This document shows, one piece after another, positions 1 to 8,770 of a stretch of 64,000 nucleotides of DNA. Positions within the stretch are counted from its first letter, which is position 1. Each line of letters starts with the position of its first letter. Origin of the DNA: Pedobacter hartonius (GTDB taxonomy: Bacteria; Bacteroidota; Bacteroidia; Sphingobacteriales; Sphingobacteriaceae); contig NZ_FNRA01000011.1 of assembly GCF_900107535.1 (NCBI RefSeq), positions 124,001-188,000 of the forward strand, written 5' to 3'. Made by a program: the position numbers and the translations under genes. The notes beneath the pieces are model-generated. The model did no database searches. It saw nothing but the letters and a program-made list of their open reading frames with translations, and was not told the DNA's origin.

Positions 1-268
1 ATTGATTACACAACAGCCATTGGGTGGTAAAGCCCAGTTTGGTGGTCAGCGTTTTGGTGAGATGGAGGTTTGGGCATTAGAAGCATTCGGTGCGGCTAAT
101 ATCCTTCAGGAGATCCTGACTGTGAAGTCAGATGATGTAATCGGAAGGGCCAAAACTTATGAAGCAATTGTAAAAGGCGAGAACCTGCCGACTCCAGGTG
201 TACCGGAATCATTCAATGTACTGGTACATGAGCTGCGCGGATTAGGTTTAGATATTACGTTAGACTAA
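1..268 (+). CDS. rpoB: RNA polymerase beta subunit, C-terminal fragment
   Basis: This is the last 88 or so codons of the beta subunit of DNA-dependent RNA polymerase; the rest lies upstream of the window. The reading frame is open from the first bases and ends at a TAA at 266-268. The conserved C-terminal block is visible (PLGGKAQFGGQRFGEMEVWA, then LEAFGAA), the clamp region where beta meets beta prime. The leading TTG at position 2 is an internal codon, not a start. rpoC follows 75 bp downstream in the usual rpoBC order, although a terminator-like hairpin lies in the spacer. Identity is certain; only the extent is limited by the window edge. Confidence 0.98.
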   Translation, partial: LITQQPLGGKAQFGGQRFGEMEVWALEAFGAANILQEILTVKSDDVIGRAKTYEAIVKGENLPTPGVPESFNVLVHELRGLGLDITLD

Positions 269-284
269 TGTTGAATTTTTTAAT

Positions 285-316
285 GCTGGAACGGATCCAT
301 TCCGTTCCGGCTTTTT
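285..316 (+). terminator. terminator-like hairpin in the rpoB-rpoC spacer
   Basis: An 11-bp stem (285-295 with 301-311, one G-T pair) closes a 5-nt loop and is followed by TTTTT and an AT-rich stretch. It has the form of an intrinsic terminator but lies inside the rpoBC operon, so it would act, if at all, as a partial terminator, attenuator or processing site. Confidence 0.6.
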
Positions 317-343
317 AAATTTTCAAATTCAAACAACAGAGCT

Positions 344-3300
344 ATGTCTTACAAAAAGGATAATAAATTAAAAAGCAATTTCACCTCGATTACCATTAGT
401 TTGGCATCGCCGGAGGCTATTTTAGAGCGCTCTAGTGGTGAGGTGTTAAAACCTGAGACTATCAATTACCGTACTTACAAACCAGAACGTGATGGTTTGT
501 TCTGCGAAAGAATTTTTGGTCCGGTAAAAGATTACGAATGCCACTGTGGTAAATACAAACGTATCCGTTATAAAGGTATTGTTTGTGACCGTTGTGGTGT
601 TGAGGTAACGGAGAAAAAAGTGCGCAGAGAGCGTATGGGACACATCAATCTGGTAGTTCCTGTAGCGCATATCTGGTATTTCCGTTCATTGCCAAATAAA
701 ATCGGTTACTTATTGGGCCTTCCTACCAAAAGATTGGATCTGATCATTTACTACGAGCGTTATGTAGTTATTCAGTCTGGTCTGATGGAAGAACAGGGTA
801 TTCAGTACATGGATTTCCTTACTGAGGAAGAGTACCTTGATATTTTAGATAAATTACCAAAAGAGAATCAATATCTGGACGATAAAGATCCTAATAAATT
901 CATCGCCAAAATGGGTGCTGAAGCATTAGAAGATTTGCTGAAACGTATTGACCTGGATACTTTATCTTATAACTTACGTCACCAGGCAGCAAACGAAACT
1001 TCACAACAACGTAAAAATGAAGCCTTAAAACGCTTACAGGTTGTTGAGGCTTTCCGTGGTGCAAGAACACGCATTGAGAACAATCCTGAATGGATGATCA
1101 TCAAAATTGTTCCTGTTATTCCACCGGAATTACGTCCGCTGGTTCCCCTGGAAGGCGGCCGTTTCGCTACTTCAGATTTAAATGACCTGTACCGTCGTGT
1201 GATTATCCGTAACAACCGTTTAAAACGTTTGATCGAGATCAAAGCACCGGAAGTAATTTTACGTAACGAAAAACGTATGCTGCAGGAAGCTGTGGATTCG
1301 TTATTTGACAACTCACGTAAAGTAAATGCAGTAAAAACTGAAGGTAACCGTGCATTGAAATCGCTTTCAGACATTCTGAAAGGTAAACAAGGACGTTTCC
1401 GTCAGAATCTATTGGGTAAACGTGTGGATTATTCGGCACGTTCTGTAATTGTTGTAGGGCCAAACCTGAAACTACACGAATGCGGTTTACCAAAGGATAT
1501 GGCTGCAGAGCTGTTCAAACCGTTTATCATTCGCAAGATGATTGAACGTGGTATCGTTAAAACGGTTAAATCTGCAAAGAAAATTGTAGACAGAAAGGAC
1601 CCTCTAGTTTGGGATATCCTCGAAAACGTTTTAAAGGGGCACCCTGTATTACTGAATCGTGCGCCTACGCTGCACAGATTGGGTATCCAGTCTTTCCAGC
1701 CTAAACTGGTGGAAGGAAAAGCAATCCAGTTACACCCATTAGTGTGTACTGCATTCAACGCCGATTTTGACGGTGACCAGATGGCTGTGCATTTACCTTT
1801 GGGTCATGCTGCTATTTTGGAAGCCCAGGTATTGATGCTGGCTGCACACAACATTCTGAACCCTGCTAACGGTACGCCAATTACGGTACCTTCGCAGGAT
1901 ATGGTTTTGGGTCTTTATTATATTACTAAAGGCCGTAAAACTGACGAAGGACGTGTAGTTAAAGGACAGGATTTCTCTTTCTACTCTCCTGAAGAGGTGA
2001 TCATTGCTTACAATGAGAAAAAGATTGATCTTCATGCATTTATCAAAGTAAAGGTAAATGTGAAAGATGCAGACGGAAATATCGCCAATAAATTAACAGA
2101 GACTACTGTAGGACGTGTATTGTTTAACCAAATGGTACCGGAAGAAGTAGGATATATTAATGAACTGCTCACCAAGAAATCTCTAAGGGATATCATTGGT
2201 GATGTAGTGAAGGTTACCGGTATGGCCCGTGCATCCAGATTCCTGGATGATATTAAAGAGCTTGGTTTCCAGATGGCATTCAGAGGTGGATTATCATTTA
2301 ACCTGCAGGATGTGAACATCCCTGTTGAAAAACATGCTTTATTGGAGCAGGCTTCTGCAGAGGTTGATGAGGTAAGGAATAACTATAACATGGGATTCAT
2401 TACCAACAACGAGCGTTACAATCAGATCATCGATATCTGGACCCGTATCAATAACCGTTTAACATCATTCGTGATGACGCAGTTATCGAGCGATAACCAG
2501 GGCTTTAACTCGGTTTATATGATGCTTGACTCAGGAGCACGTGGATCTAAAGAGCAGATTCGTCAGCTTTGCGGAATGCGTGGTCTGATGGCAAAACCTC
2601 AGAAATCCGGTTCAGGTGGTGAGATCATTGAAAACCCGATCCTTTCAAACTTTAAAGAAGGACTGTCAGTATTAGAGTACTTTATCTCTACTCACGGTGC
2701 ACGTAAAGGTTTGGCGGATACGGCGTTAAAAACTGCGGATGCTGGTTACCTGACACGTCGTTTACATGACGTTGCGCAGGATATGATTGTTAACTCTGCT
2801 GATTGCGGTACTTTGAGAGGTATGTATACTACTGCCCTGAAAGATAATGAGGATATCGTTGAGCCTTTGTACGACAGGATCTTAGGCCGTATTTCACTGC
2901 ATGATGTGTTTAATCCTATTGATGGTGCATTATTGGTTTCTGCTGGTCAGGATATCGATGAAGATGTTGCGAGAGCAATTGAAGAATCGCCAATTGAAGG
3001 TGTTGAAATACGTTCAGTACTGACTTGCGAGAATAAGAGAGGTGTTTGTGCATTGTGTTACGGACGTAACCTTGCCACTGGTAAACGTGTTCAGAAAGGT
3101 GAAGCTGTCGGCGTAATTGCTGCGCAGTCAATCGGTGAGCCGGGTACACAGCTGACATTACGTACATTCCACGTGGGTGGTACCGCATCAAACATTGCTG
3201 CTGAATCTCAGATCAATGCGAAGTTTGATGGTATCATCGAATTTGAAAATGTCCGTACTGTAGCAAATGATACAGGTGAAGAAGGTGTGAAACAAATTGT

Positions 3301-4636
3301 ACTGGGACGTTCAGGCGAATTCAAAATCGTTGAAGAAGGTACTGGTAAAGTGATCATGACTAACAATATCCCTTATGGTTCATTCTTATATGTTGAAGAA
3401 GGAGCTAAGATTTCAAAAGGTGATAAGATCTGTTCATGGGATCCGTACAATGCAGTAATTATCTCTGAGTTTGCCGGTAAAATTGAATTTGATGCGATCA
3501 TCGAAGGTGTAACCTTCCGTGAAGAATCAGACGAACAAACCGGTCACCGTGAAAAAGTAATTATTGATACACGTGATAAAACTAAAAACCCTTCAGTTAG
3601 GGTTGTAGATAAAAAAGGTGAACTGATCAGACAGTATAACATCCCGGTTGGAGCTCACGTTTCAATTGATGATGGAGAAGCTGTTAAAACAGGACAGATC
3701 CTCGTTAAAATTCCTCGTGCAACGGGTAAAACAAGAGATATTACGGGTGGTTTACCACGTGTAACGGAATTGTTCGAAGCACGTAACCCATCTAACCCGG
3801 CGGTAGTAACCGAGATTGATGGTGTGGTAACTTTAGGTGGTGTGAAACGTGGTAACCGTGAGATGACTATCGAATCGAAAGATGGTGAGATCAAAAAATA
3901 CCTGGTTCCATTGTCTAAACACATCCTGGTTCAGGATAATGATTTTGTGAAAGCTGGTATGCCATTATCAGACGGATCAATTTCTCCTGCGGATATTTTA
4001 GCGATCAAAGGACCTGCTGCTGTTCAGGAATACTTAGTAAATGGTATACAAGAGGTTTACCGTTTGCAGGGTGTGAAGATCAATGACAAACACTTTGAGG
4101 TTATCGTTCACCAGATGATGCAGAAGGTTCATATTGAAGATCCGGGAGATACAACGTTCTTAGAAAATAACTCTGTCGACCGTTGGGACTTCATGATCGA
4201 AAATGATGAGATCTATGACAAAAAAGTGGTAATCGATGCTGGTGATTCCAATACCGTTAAACCAGGTCAGATTCTTTCCCTGCGTAAATTAAGAGATGAA
4301 AATTCTCAGTTAAAACGTAAAGATTTGAAACAGATCGAAGTTCGTGATGCAAGATCGGCAACTGCCAGTTCTGTATTACAGGGTATCACCCGTGCTTCAT
4401 TAGGTACAAAATCATTCATCTCTGCAGCTTCCTTCCAGGAAACTACAAAAGTATTGAACGAAGCTGCGATTGCAGGTAAACGTGACAATATGCTTGGATT
4501 GAAAGAGAACGTAATCGTTGGTCACCTGATCCCTTCTGGTACTGGTGTACGTGGTTATGAACGTATCATTGTAGGTTCACAAGAGGAATATGATAAACTG
4601 TTAGCTTCTAAACAAGAAGAAGAAGTAGAAGCATAA
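344..4636 (+). CDS. rpoC: DNA-directed RNA polymerase subunit beta prime
   Basis: Largest catalytic subunit of RNA polymerase, 1430 aa, full length for the Bacteroidota form. The N-terminal zinc-binding region is visible (cysteines from C66, CHCGKYKR...CDRCG). The catalytic NADFDGD motif holds the three Mg-binding aspartates D474, D476 and D478. A second cysteine cluster (CENKRGVCALCYGRN) lies near residue 900, and the C-terminal SFISAASFQETTKVL block is intact. It starts with ATG 75 bp after rpoB, with no clear Shine-Dalgarno sequence, as usual in this phylum. A strong terminator follows at 4655-4690, so the rpoBC unit ends here and the DUF3467 gene has its own promoter box. Very secure. Confidence 0.99.
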   Translation: MSYKKDNKLKSNFTSITISLASPEAILERSSGEVLKPETINYRTYKPERDGLFCERIFGPVKDYECHCGKYKRIRYKGIVCDRCGVEVTEKKVRRERMGHINLVVPVAHIWYFRSLPNKIGYLLGLPTKRLDLIIYYERYVVIQSGLMEEQGIQYMDFLTEEEYLDILDKLPKENQYLDDKDPNKFIAKMGAEALEDLLKRIDLDTLSYNLRHQAANETSQQRKNEALKRLQVVEAFRGARTRIENNPEWMIIKIVPVIPPELRPLVPLEGGRFATSDLNDLYRRVIIRNNRLKRLIEIKAPEVILRNEKRMLQEAVDSLFDNSRKVNAVKTEGNRALKSLSDILKGKQGRFRQNLLGKRVDYSARSVIVVGPNLKLHECGLPKDMAAELFKPFIIRKMIERGIVKTVKSAKKIVDRKDPLVWDILENVLKGHPVLLNRAPTLHRLGIQSFQPKLVEGKAIQLHPLVCTAFNADFDGDQMAVHLPLGHAAILEAQVLMLAAHNILNPANGTPITVPSQDMVLGLYYITKGRKTDEGRVVKGQDFSFYSPEEVIIAYNEKKIDLHAFIKVKVNVKDADGNIANKLTETTVGRVLFNQMVPEEVGYINELLTKKSLRDIIGDVVKVTGMARASRFLDDIKELGFQMAFRGGLSFNLQDVNIPVEKHALLEQASAEVDEVRNNYNMGFITNNERYNQIIDIWTRINNRLTSFVMTQLSSDNQGFNSVYMMLDSGARGSKEQIRQLCGMRGLMAKPQKSGSGGEIIENPILSNFKEGLSVLEYFISTHGARKGLADTALKTADAGYLTRRLHDVAQDMIVNSADCGTLRGMYTTALKDNEDIVEPLYDRILGRISLHDVFNPIDGALLVSAGQDIDEDVARAIEESPIEGVEIRSVLTCENKRGVCALCYGRNLATGKRVQKGEAVGVIAAQSIGEPGTQLTLRTFHVGGTASNIAAESQINAKFDGIIEFENVRTVANDTGEEGVKQIVLGRSGEFKIVEEGTGKVIMTNNIPYGSFLYVEEGAKISKGDKICSWDPYNAVIISEFAGKIEFDAIIEGVTFREESDEQTGHREKVIIDTRDKTKNPSVRVVDKKGELIRQYNIPVGAHVSIDDGEAVKTGQILVKIPRATGKTRDITGGLPRVTELFEARNPSNPAVVTEIDGVVTLGGVKRGNREMTIESKDGEIKKYLVPLSKHILVQDNDFVKAGMPLSDGSISPADILAIKGPAAVQEYLVNGIQEVYRLQGVKINDKHFEVIVHQMMQKVHIEDPGDTTFLENNSVDRWDFMIENDEIYDKKVVIDAGDSNTVKPGQILSLRKLRDENSQLKRKDLKQIEVRDARSATASSVLQGITRASLGTKSFISAASFQETTKVLNEAAIAGKRDNMLGLKENVIVGHLIPSGTGVRGYERIIVGSQEEYDKLLASKQEEEVEA

Positions 4637-4654
4637 TCTTTCTTATAGATACTA

Positions 4655-4690
4655 AAGTCCTCCCTGATTTCAGGGGGGACTTTTTTTTTA
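4655..4690 (+). terminator. rho-independent terminator of rpoC
   Basis: A 13-bp stem (AAGTCCTCCCTGA with TCAGGGGGGACTT, one G-T pair) with a very short loop is followed by nine T residues, just after the rpoC stop codon. Confidence 0.9.
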
Positions 4691-4726
4691 TTTTTATTTT
4701 AGCTACCTGCCTAAACATTAAAGCGG

Positions 4727-4734
4727 TAGTTTTG
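4727..4734 (+). promoter_or_regulatory. -7 box (TAGTTTTG) of the DUF3467 gene
   Basis: Exact match to the Bacteroidota -7 consensus TAnnTTTG. Only 4 nt separate it from the ATG at 4739, so transcription would begin at or next to the start codon. I see no clear TTG -33 element at the expected distance. Confidence 0.5.
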
Positions 4735-4738
4735 CTGT

Positions 4739-5053
4739 ATGGAGAATCAAAACAACGAGAATCAGATCAATATCGAACTTTCCGAAGAGATAGCTGAAGG
4801 GATATTTTCAAACCTTGCTATCATTACGCATTCCAATACTGAGTTTGTGCTTGACTTTATCCGGGTGATGCCTGGTGTACCGAAAGCAAAAGTGAAATCG
4901 AGGATCATTTTAACCCCGGAGCATGCAAAAAGACTAATGCTGGCCATGCAGGATAATATAGAGAAGTTTGAAGCGCAAAATGGAAGGATCAAAACACAGG
5001 AGGAGACTACCGGGTTCCCTATGAATTTTGGCGGGCCTACTGCCCAGGCGTAA
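4739..5053 (+). CDS. DUF3467 domain-containing protein
   Basis: A 104-aa cytoplasmic protein of the DUF3467 family, whose function is unknown to me. No signal peptide or membrane segment is visible. The N-terminus is rich in N and Q, followed by a compact alpha/beta region (residues about 10-85) with the family-like block FVLDFIRVMPG and ILTPEHAKRLMLAMQDNIEKF. In Bacteroidota this family is usually found right after rpoC, as here, though the rpoC terminator and a separate -7 box suggest independent expression. Its last 17 bp overlap the end of the convergent miaA gene. The family call is good; any role is open. Confidence 0.85.
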   Translation: MENQNNENQINIELSEEIAEGIFSNLAIITHSNTEFVLDFIRVMPGVPKAKVKSRIILTPEHAKRLMLAMQDNIEKFEAQNGRIKTQEETTGFPMNFGGPTAQA

Positions 5054-5963
5054 GCTGTCGTTCCAGGTAAGCGATGATGGTTTCAGCCTGATCAGGACCG
5101 TACCAGAGGATGTCTTTATCCCGCCTGAACCAGGTGAGCTGGCGTTTTGCAAAACGCCTGGTATTTTGTTTGATCTTGTCCACGGCATCCTCATAGGAGA
5201 GCTGGCCATCCAGATAGGCGAATAACTCTGCATAACCAACGGTTTTCAGGGCGTTCAGATCTTTGTACTGCTCTACTTTTTTAACCTCATCCAGCAGGCC
5301 TTCTGTAAGCATGAGGTCCACACGGTGGTTTATTCTTTCGTATAATTTCTCACGTTCCAGGTTCAGGCCGATCTTAATGATATTAAAAGGCCTTTCCTTT
5401 TTGCTGTTGGTTAAAAAATCGGAGACTTTCCTGCCTGTGGACAGGAAAAATTCCAGCCCGCGGATCATACGCTGGGGGTTGAACTGATCTACTTTTGCAT
5501 AATACTCAGGATCTGCAGCCGCAAGCCTTGTTTTGATAGGTTCAAGGCCTTCTGTCTGAAACAGTGTATTGAGTTCTTCCCTGATCTGCATACTGGTGTC
5601 GGGAAGTTCATCCAGGCCTCTGGTTACCGCATCCAGGTAAAGCCCGGAGCCGCCCACCATGATGGCCACCTGATGGCGGGTAAAAATCCCTGCGAGCACA
5701 TCAAGTGACTGCTTTTCAAAATCCCCGGTACTAAAAAAGGTTTTAATGGAATGAGAGTCGATGAAATGATGTTTTGCTGCAGCCAGTTCAGCCGCGCTGG
5801 GTTTGGCGGTTCCGATAGATATTTCCTGAAAGAACTGCCTGGAATCGGCTGAGATGATCTCTGTGGAAAAGTGCCGGGCCAACGTAATAGCTAATGCTGT
5901 CTTGCCTATTGCCGTTGGACCGGCGATTACGATTAATGTTTTATTTTTGCCAGTATCTGGCAT
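5037..5963 (-). CDS. miaA: tRNA dimethylallyltransferase
   Basis: Adds a dimethylallyl group to N6 of A37 in tRNAs that read UNN codons, using DMAPP. The 308-aa length is normal. The N-terminal P-loop GPTAIGKTA (residues 15-23) is intact, followed by the SADSRQFF substrate-binding block, the GGSGLY segment and a C-terminal QNTRRFAKRQLTWFRRD tRNA-contact region. The ATG overlaps the TAA of the upstream acidic protein by one base (TAATG), which implies translational coupling. Its 3' end overlaps the convergent DUF3467 gene by 17 bp. The assignment is secure. Confidence 0.97.
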   Translation of the reverse strand: MPDTGKNKTLIVIAGPTAIGKTALAITLARHFSTEIISADSRQFFQEISIGTAKPSAAELAAAKHHFIDSHSIKTFFSTGDFEKQSLDVLAGIFTRHQVAIMVGGSGLYLDAVTRGLDELPDTSMQIREELNTLFQTEGLEPIKTRLAAADPEYYAKVDQFNPQRMIRGLEFFLSTGRKVSDFLTNSKKERPFNIIKIGLNLEREKLYERINHRVDLMLTEGLLDEVKKVEQYKDLNALKTVGYAELFAYLDGQLSYEDAVDKIKQNTRRFAKRQLTWFRRDKDILWYGPDQAETIIAYLERQLTPGQ

Positions 5964-6634
5964 TAGTAATCTTCCTTACTGTCAAATTCTTCGTCTCCAA
6001 AATCGTCATTCTCAGAGAAATCATCATTATCCTCTTCCTCCTCCCCGGCATCTTCATCTTTATCTTTATCTGAAGTGGTGATTCCCCTGCCATCCATCGC
6101 TTCGATCTCTTCTGAATCTTCGGGGACAAAATCCATTTCGTTCAGGAAATCAAAATCATTAGGGGCGATCACGGCTGCCGTTGTCGCTGCGACTGCTGCT
6201 GCAGCTTCCGGATTGCTGGAATCAAAGATCTTGGGTGCTTCACCTATACTTTTGAAAAGTACAGGGTATTCTATATTCGGATCTGTCTGCAGAATAATCT
6301 TGATCAGTTCTACGTGGAAATCGAACGGACGGTCAAAATTATAGATATAATAGAACTTTTGGTGAGGGTCTTCAATGAAGCTACTCAATTTTGCCTTTTC
6401 CATCAGGGCTACACCACGGTCGATCTTCCTTTGATTCGGAAGGTAAGCGATTTCATCTCCTTTAATCCAGTGATCAGAGCTTACATAAAAAGAAGAAGAT
6501 TTCTCGATGCTGTATCCGGTAGAACGGTGTACGGCCTTATGTAAATCTTCAAATGTTTGTGTTGATTTGATGTCGATTTCACGAACCACCTCATCGAAGT
6601 CTTCAAAACTAATTCTAAATCTATAAACTGCCAT
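5963..6634 (-). CDS. pRiA4b ORF-3-like (IS1096 TnpR-type) protein with long acidic tail
   Basis: A 223-aa soluble protein. Residues 1 to about 140 resemble the plasmid pRiA4b ORF-3 / IS1096 passenger family: MAVYRFRISFED at the N-terminus, then FYVSSDHWIKGDEIAY and FYYIYNFDRPFDFHVEL. An Ala/Thr-rich linker follows (about 144-156), and the last 60 or so residues are dominated by D and E. Despite the family name no transposon is nearby. Its stop codon overlaps the miaA start (TAATG), so the two are probably co-translated. Function unknown; the acidic tail could mimic nucleic acid or bind basic partners, which is only inference. Confidence 0.75.
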   Translation of the reverse strand: MAVYRFRISFEDFDEVVREIDIKSTQTFEDLHKAVHRSTGYSIEKSSSFYVSSDHWIKGDEIAYLPNQRKIDRGVALMEKAKLSSFIEDPHQKFYYIYNFDRPFDFHVELIKIILQTDPNIEYPVLFKSIGEAPKIFDSSNPEAAAAVAATTAAVIAPNDFDFLNEMDFVPEDSEEIEAMDGRGITTSDKDKDEDAGEEEEDNDDFSENDDFGDEEFDSKEDY

Positions 6635-6675
6635 TTGAGCTGTATTTCTATTTATAAAATTATAAAATATTTTTA

Positions 6676-8091
6676 TTATTTGGACTGGTCTGTTACAGGT
6701 GACAGTCCGAATTCTTTTCCTTTAATCAGCATAAATGCTAACGCCTCATCATAAGAATTTGTTATCTCACCCTCCAGAATTGCTTCACGGATGGCGTTTT
6801 TGATCAGTCCCACTTCCTTTCCGGCTGTAAGGCCGAAGACTTCCATGATATCTGTCCCGGTAACCGGGGGCTGCCAGTTTCTGATCTTATCGCGTTCCTC
6901 AACATCTTTGAGCTTCTGTTTTACGAGTTCAAAGTTATTGCAGTATTTTTTTACTTTATATTCATTTTTGGTGGTCACATCTGCATTGCAGAGGGTCATC
7001 AGGCTTTCTATATCTTCACCTGCATCAAAGAGCAAACGCCTGACAGCAGAGTCTGTAACCACTTCCTGTGCCAGAACTATCGGGCGTAAGTGCAGCTGTA
7101 CGAGTTTCTGTACGAATTTCATTTTTTCGTTCAGGGGAAGTTTCAGCTGTGTGAAGATCTGCGGGACCATTCTTGCCCCTTTATCTTCGTGGCCATGGAA
7201 AGTCCAGCCATGTTGCTCCTCAAAGCGTTTGGTAGCAGGTTTAGCGATATCATGCAGGATAGCGGCCCAGCGCAACCATAGGTCGTTGGTGACTTCACTG
7301 ATATTATCGAGCACCTGCAGGGTATGGTAAAAATTATCTTTATGTCCTTTTCCGTTGATCACTTCCACACCAAAGAGGTTTGCCATCTGTGGAAATATGA
7401 GATGGAGCAGGCCGGTATCAAAAAGATATTTGAAGCCGATTGATGGAACCGGGGACAGGATGATCTTGTTCAGTTCATCTGTGATACGTTCTTTGGAAAC
7501 GATACTGATGCGCTCTTTTTGTTTTGTGATCGCAGCCAGTGCTGCTTCATCAATATTAAAGTTCAGCTGCGTAGCAAAACGGATGGCCCGCATCATGCGG
7601 AGGGGATCATCAGAAAAAGTGATCTCCGGATCAAGAGGGGTGCGGATTAATTTCTCTGTGATGTTCTGTACGCCATTGAAGGGGTCTACCAGTTGCCCGA
7701 AGTTCTCTTTGTTGAGTGAGATCGCCAGTGCATTGATCGTGAAATCCCTTCTAAGCTGGTCGTCCTCGATCGTACCGTTTTCAACAATAGGCTTGCGGGA
7801 ATCTGACCGGTATGATTCTTTGCGGGCACCTACGAACTCCAGTTCAAGGTCGCGGTATTTGAGCATGGCCGTACCAAAGTTCTTGAATACAGCCACCTTG
7901 CTTCTCAGCGCGGCCCCTGCGCGTTCTGCAAAGTCGATCCCATTGCCTAAGACTACAATATCAATATCTTTTGAAGGTCTATCCAGGAAAATATCCCTGA
8001 CATATCCACCAATCACATATACTTCGATATGATTTTCGGCAGCGATATCAGCCAGTATCTTAAAAACAGGATGTCCTAGATTTTTTTTCAA
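6676..8091 (-). CDS. CCA-adding-type tRNA nucleotidyltransferase with HD domain
   Basis: 471 aa, class II polymerase-beta-type nucleotidyltransferase that adds or repairs the CCA end of tRNAs. The head domain shows GGYVRD (28-33) and the D42-x-D44 metal pair in the block RPSKDIDIVV, then RRDFTINAL. The neck region contains DDPLRMMRAIRFATQL. The C-terminal half has an HD phosphohydrolase domain (HDIAKPATK, HGHEDKGA), as in many bacterial CCA enzymes. A possible -7 box lies about 90 bp upstream (8177-8184). The gene is 41 bp from the acidic-protein gene that follows. The subfamily (CCA versus poly(A) polymerase-like) cannot be settled by eye, but CCA addition is most likely. Confidence 0.92.
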   Translation of the reverse strand: MKKNLGHPVFKILADIAAENHIEVYVIGGYVRDIFLDRPSKDIDIVVLGNGIDFAERAGAALRSKVAVFKNFGTAMLKYRDLELEFVGARKESYRSDSRKPIVENGTIEDDQLRRDFTINALAISLNKENFGQLVDPFNGVQNITEKLIRTPLDPEITFSDDPLRMMRAIRFATQLNFNIDEAALAAITKQKERISIVSKERITDELNKIILSPVPSIGFKYLFDTGLLHLIFPQMANLFGVEVINGKGHKDNFYHTLQVLDNISEVTNDLWLRWAAILHDIAKPATKRFEEQHGWTFHGHEDKGARMVPQIFTQLKLPLNEKMKFVQKLVQLHLRPIVLAQEVVTDSAVRRLLFDAGEDIESLMTLCNADVTTKNEYKVKKYCNNFELVKQKLKDVEERDKIRNWQPPVTGTDIMEVFGLTAGKEVGLIKNAIREAILEGEITNSYDEALAFMLIKGKEFGLSPVTDQSK

Positions 8092-8176
8092 AATGAGTTT
8101 ATTCGTTATCAGTAAAGCAATATTTGCTGTTACCGGTTTAAATTTTAATTCAGCGGATGATGGTTAATTGAGTTTG

Positions 8177-8184
8177 CAAAAGTA
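8177..8184 (-). promoter_or_regulatory. -7 box (TACTTTTG on the minus strand) upstream of the CCA enzyme gene
   Basis: Exact TAnnTTTG match read on the minus strand, 85 bp before the start codon of the nucleotidyltransferase gene. It lies between the end of the YrdC gene and the CCA gene. No convincing -33 element. Confidence 0.35.
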
Positions 8185-8191
8185 CTAAAAC

Positions 8192-8758
8192 TTACTTTCT
8201 AATAAAGGAAAATTGCCCGGATGGACTCAATTTCATTATTGTTGACGGTTTTCTGTTATTTCTTAATTCTTGTTCCCAATCCACAATATAATCTACTGCG
8301 TCTTTAATTTCAGGATCAATCTCATCAAAATACTGTGGTGTTGGTTGCCCTGACAGGTTAGCAGAGGTAGAGGTAATGGGTTTTCTGAAGCGCTGCAGCA
8401 GCTGCTGAACAAAATCATGTTTAACGATCCTGACCCCGATGCTGCCATCTGCACTGATTACATTTTTGGCTAAGTTCTTTGCACCTGAAAATATGATGGT
8501 AAGCGGGTTCTCGGCATATTCAATCAGGTCGTAGGCTACTTCAGGTATTTCGTCCACATAACTCTGTAATTTCGAATCATTATCCAGGAGTATGATAAAG
8601 CTTTTGTCAGACGAGCGGCCTTTGATCTGGTTGATCTTTTCCACGGCGTCGGCATTGGTGGCATCGCAGCCTAATCCCCATACGGTGTCCGTTGGATAAA
8701 GGATTACCCCCCCGGTTTTAAGTACAGCCAATGCTTTTTCAATTTCCGTTTTTAACAT
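8192..8758 (-). CDS. YrdC/Sua5-family L-threonylcarbamoyladenylate synthase
   Basis: 188 aa, the single-domain (YrdC/TsaC) size. Enzymes of this family make threonylcarbamoyl-AMP from threonine, bicarbonate and ATP for the t6A modification at A37 of ANN-decoding tRNAs. Visible signatures are GGVILYPTDTVWGLGCDA near the N-terminus, KGRSSDKSF, and the STSANLSG block near residue 135. It lies 12 bp after a glycosyltransferase gene and in the same direction as dapD, so the three may form one transcript. The neighbouring tRNA enzymes (CCA enzyme, MiaA) fit a tRNA-processing theme. YciO-type paralogs look similar, so the exact role is slightly open. Confidence 0.92.
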   Translation of the reverse strand: MLKTEIEKALAVLKTGGVILYPTDTVWGLGCDATNADAVEKINQIKGRSSDKSFIILLDNDSKLQSYVDEIPEVAYDLIEYAENPLTIIFSGAKNLAKNVISADGSIGVRIVKHDFVQQLLQRFRKPITSTSANLSGQPTPQYFDEIDPEIKDAVDYIVDWEQELRNNRKPSTIMKLSPSGQFSFIRK

Positions 8759-8770
8759 GCCGTAAATTTA

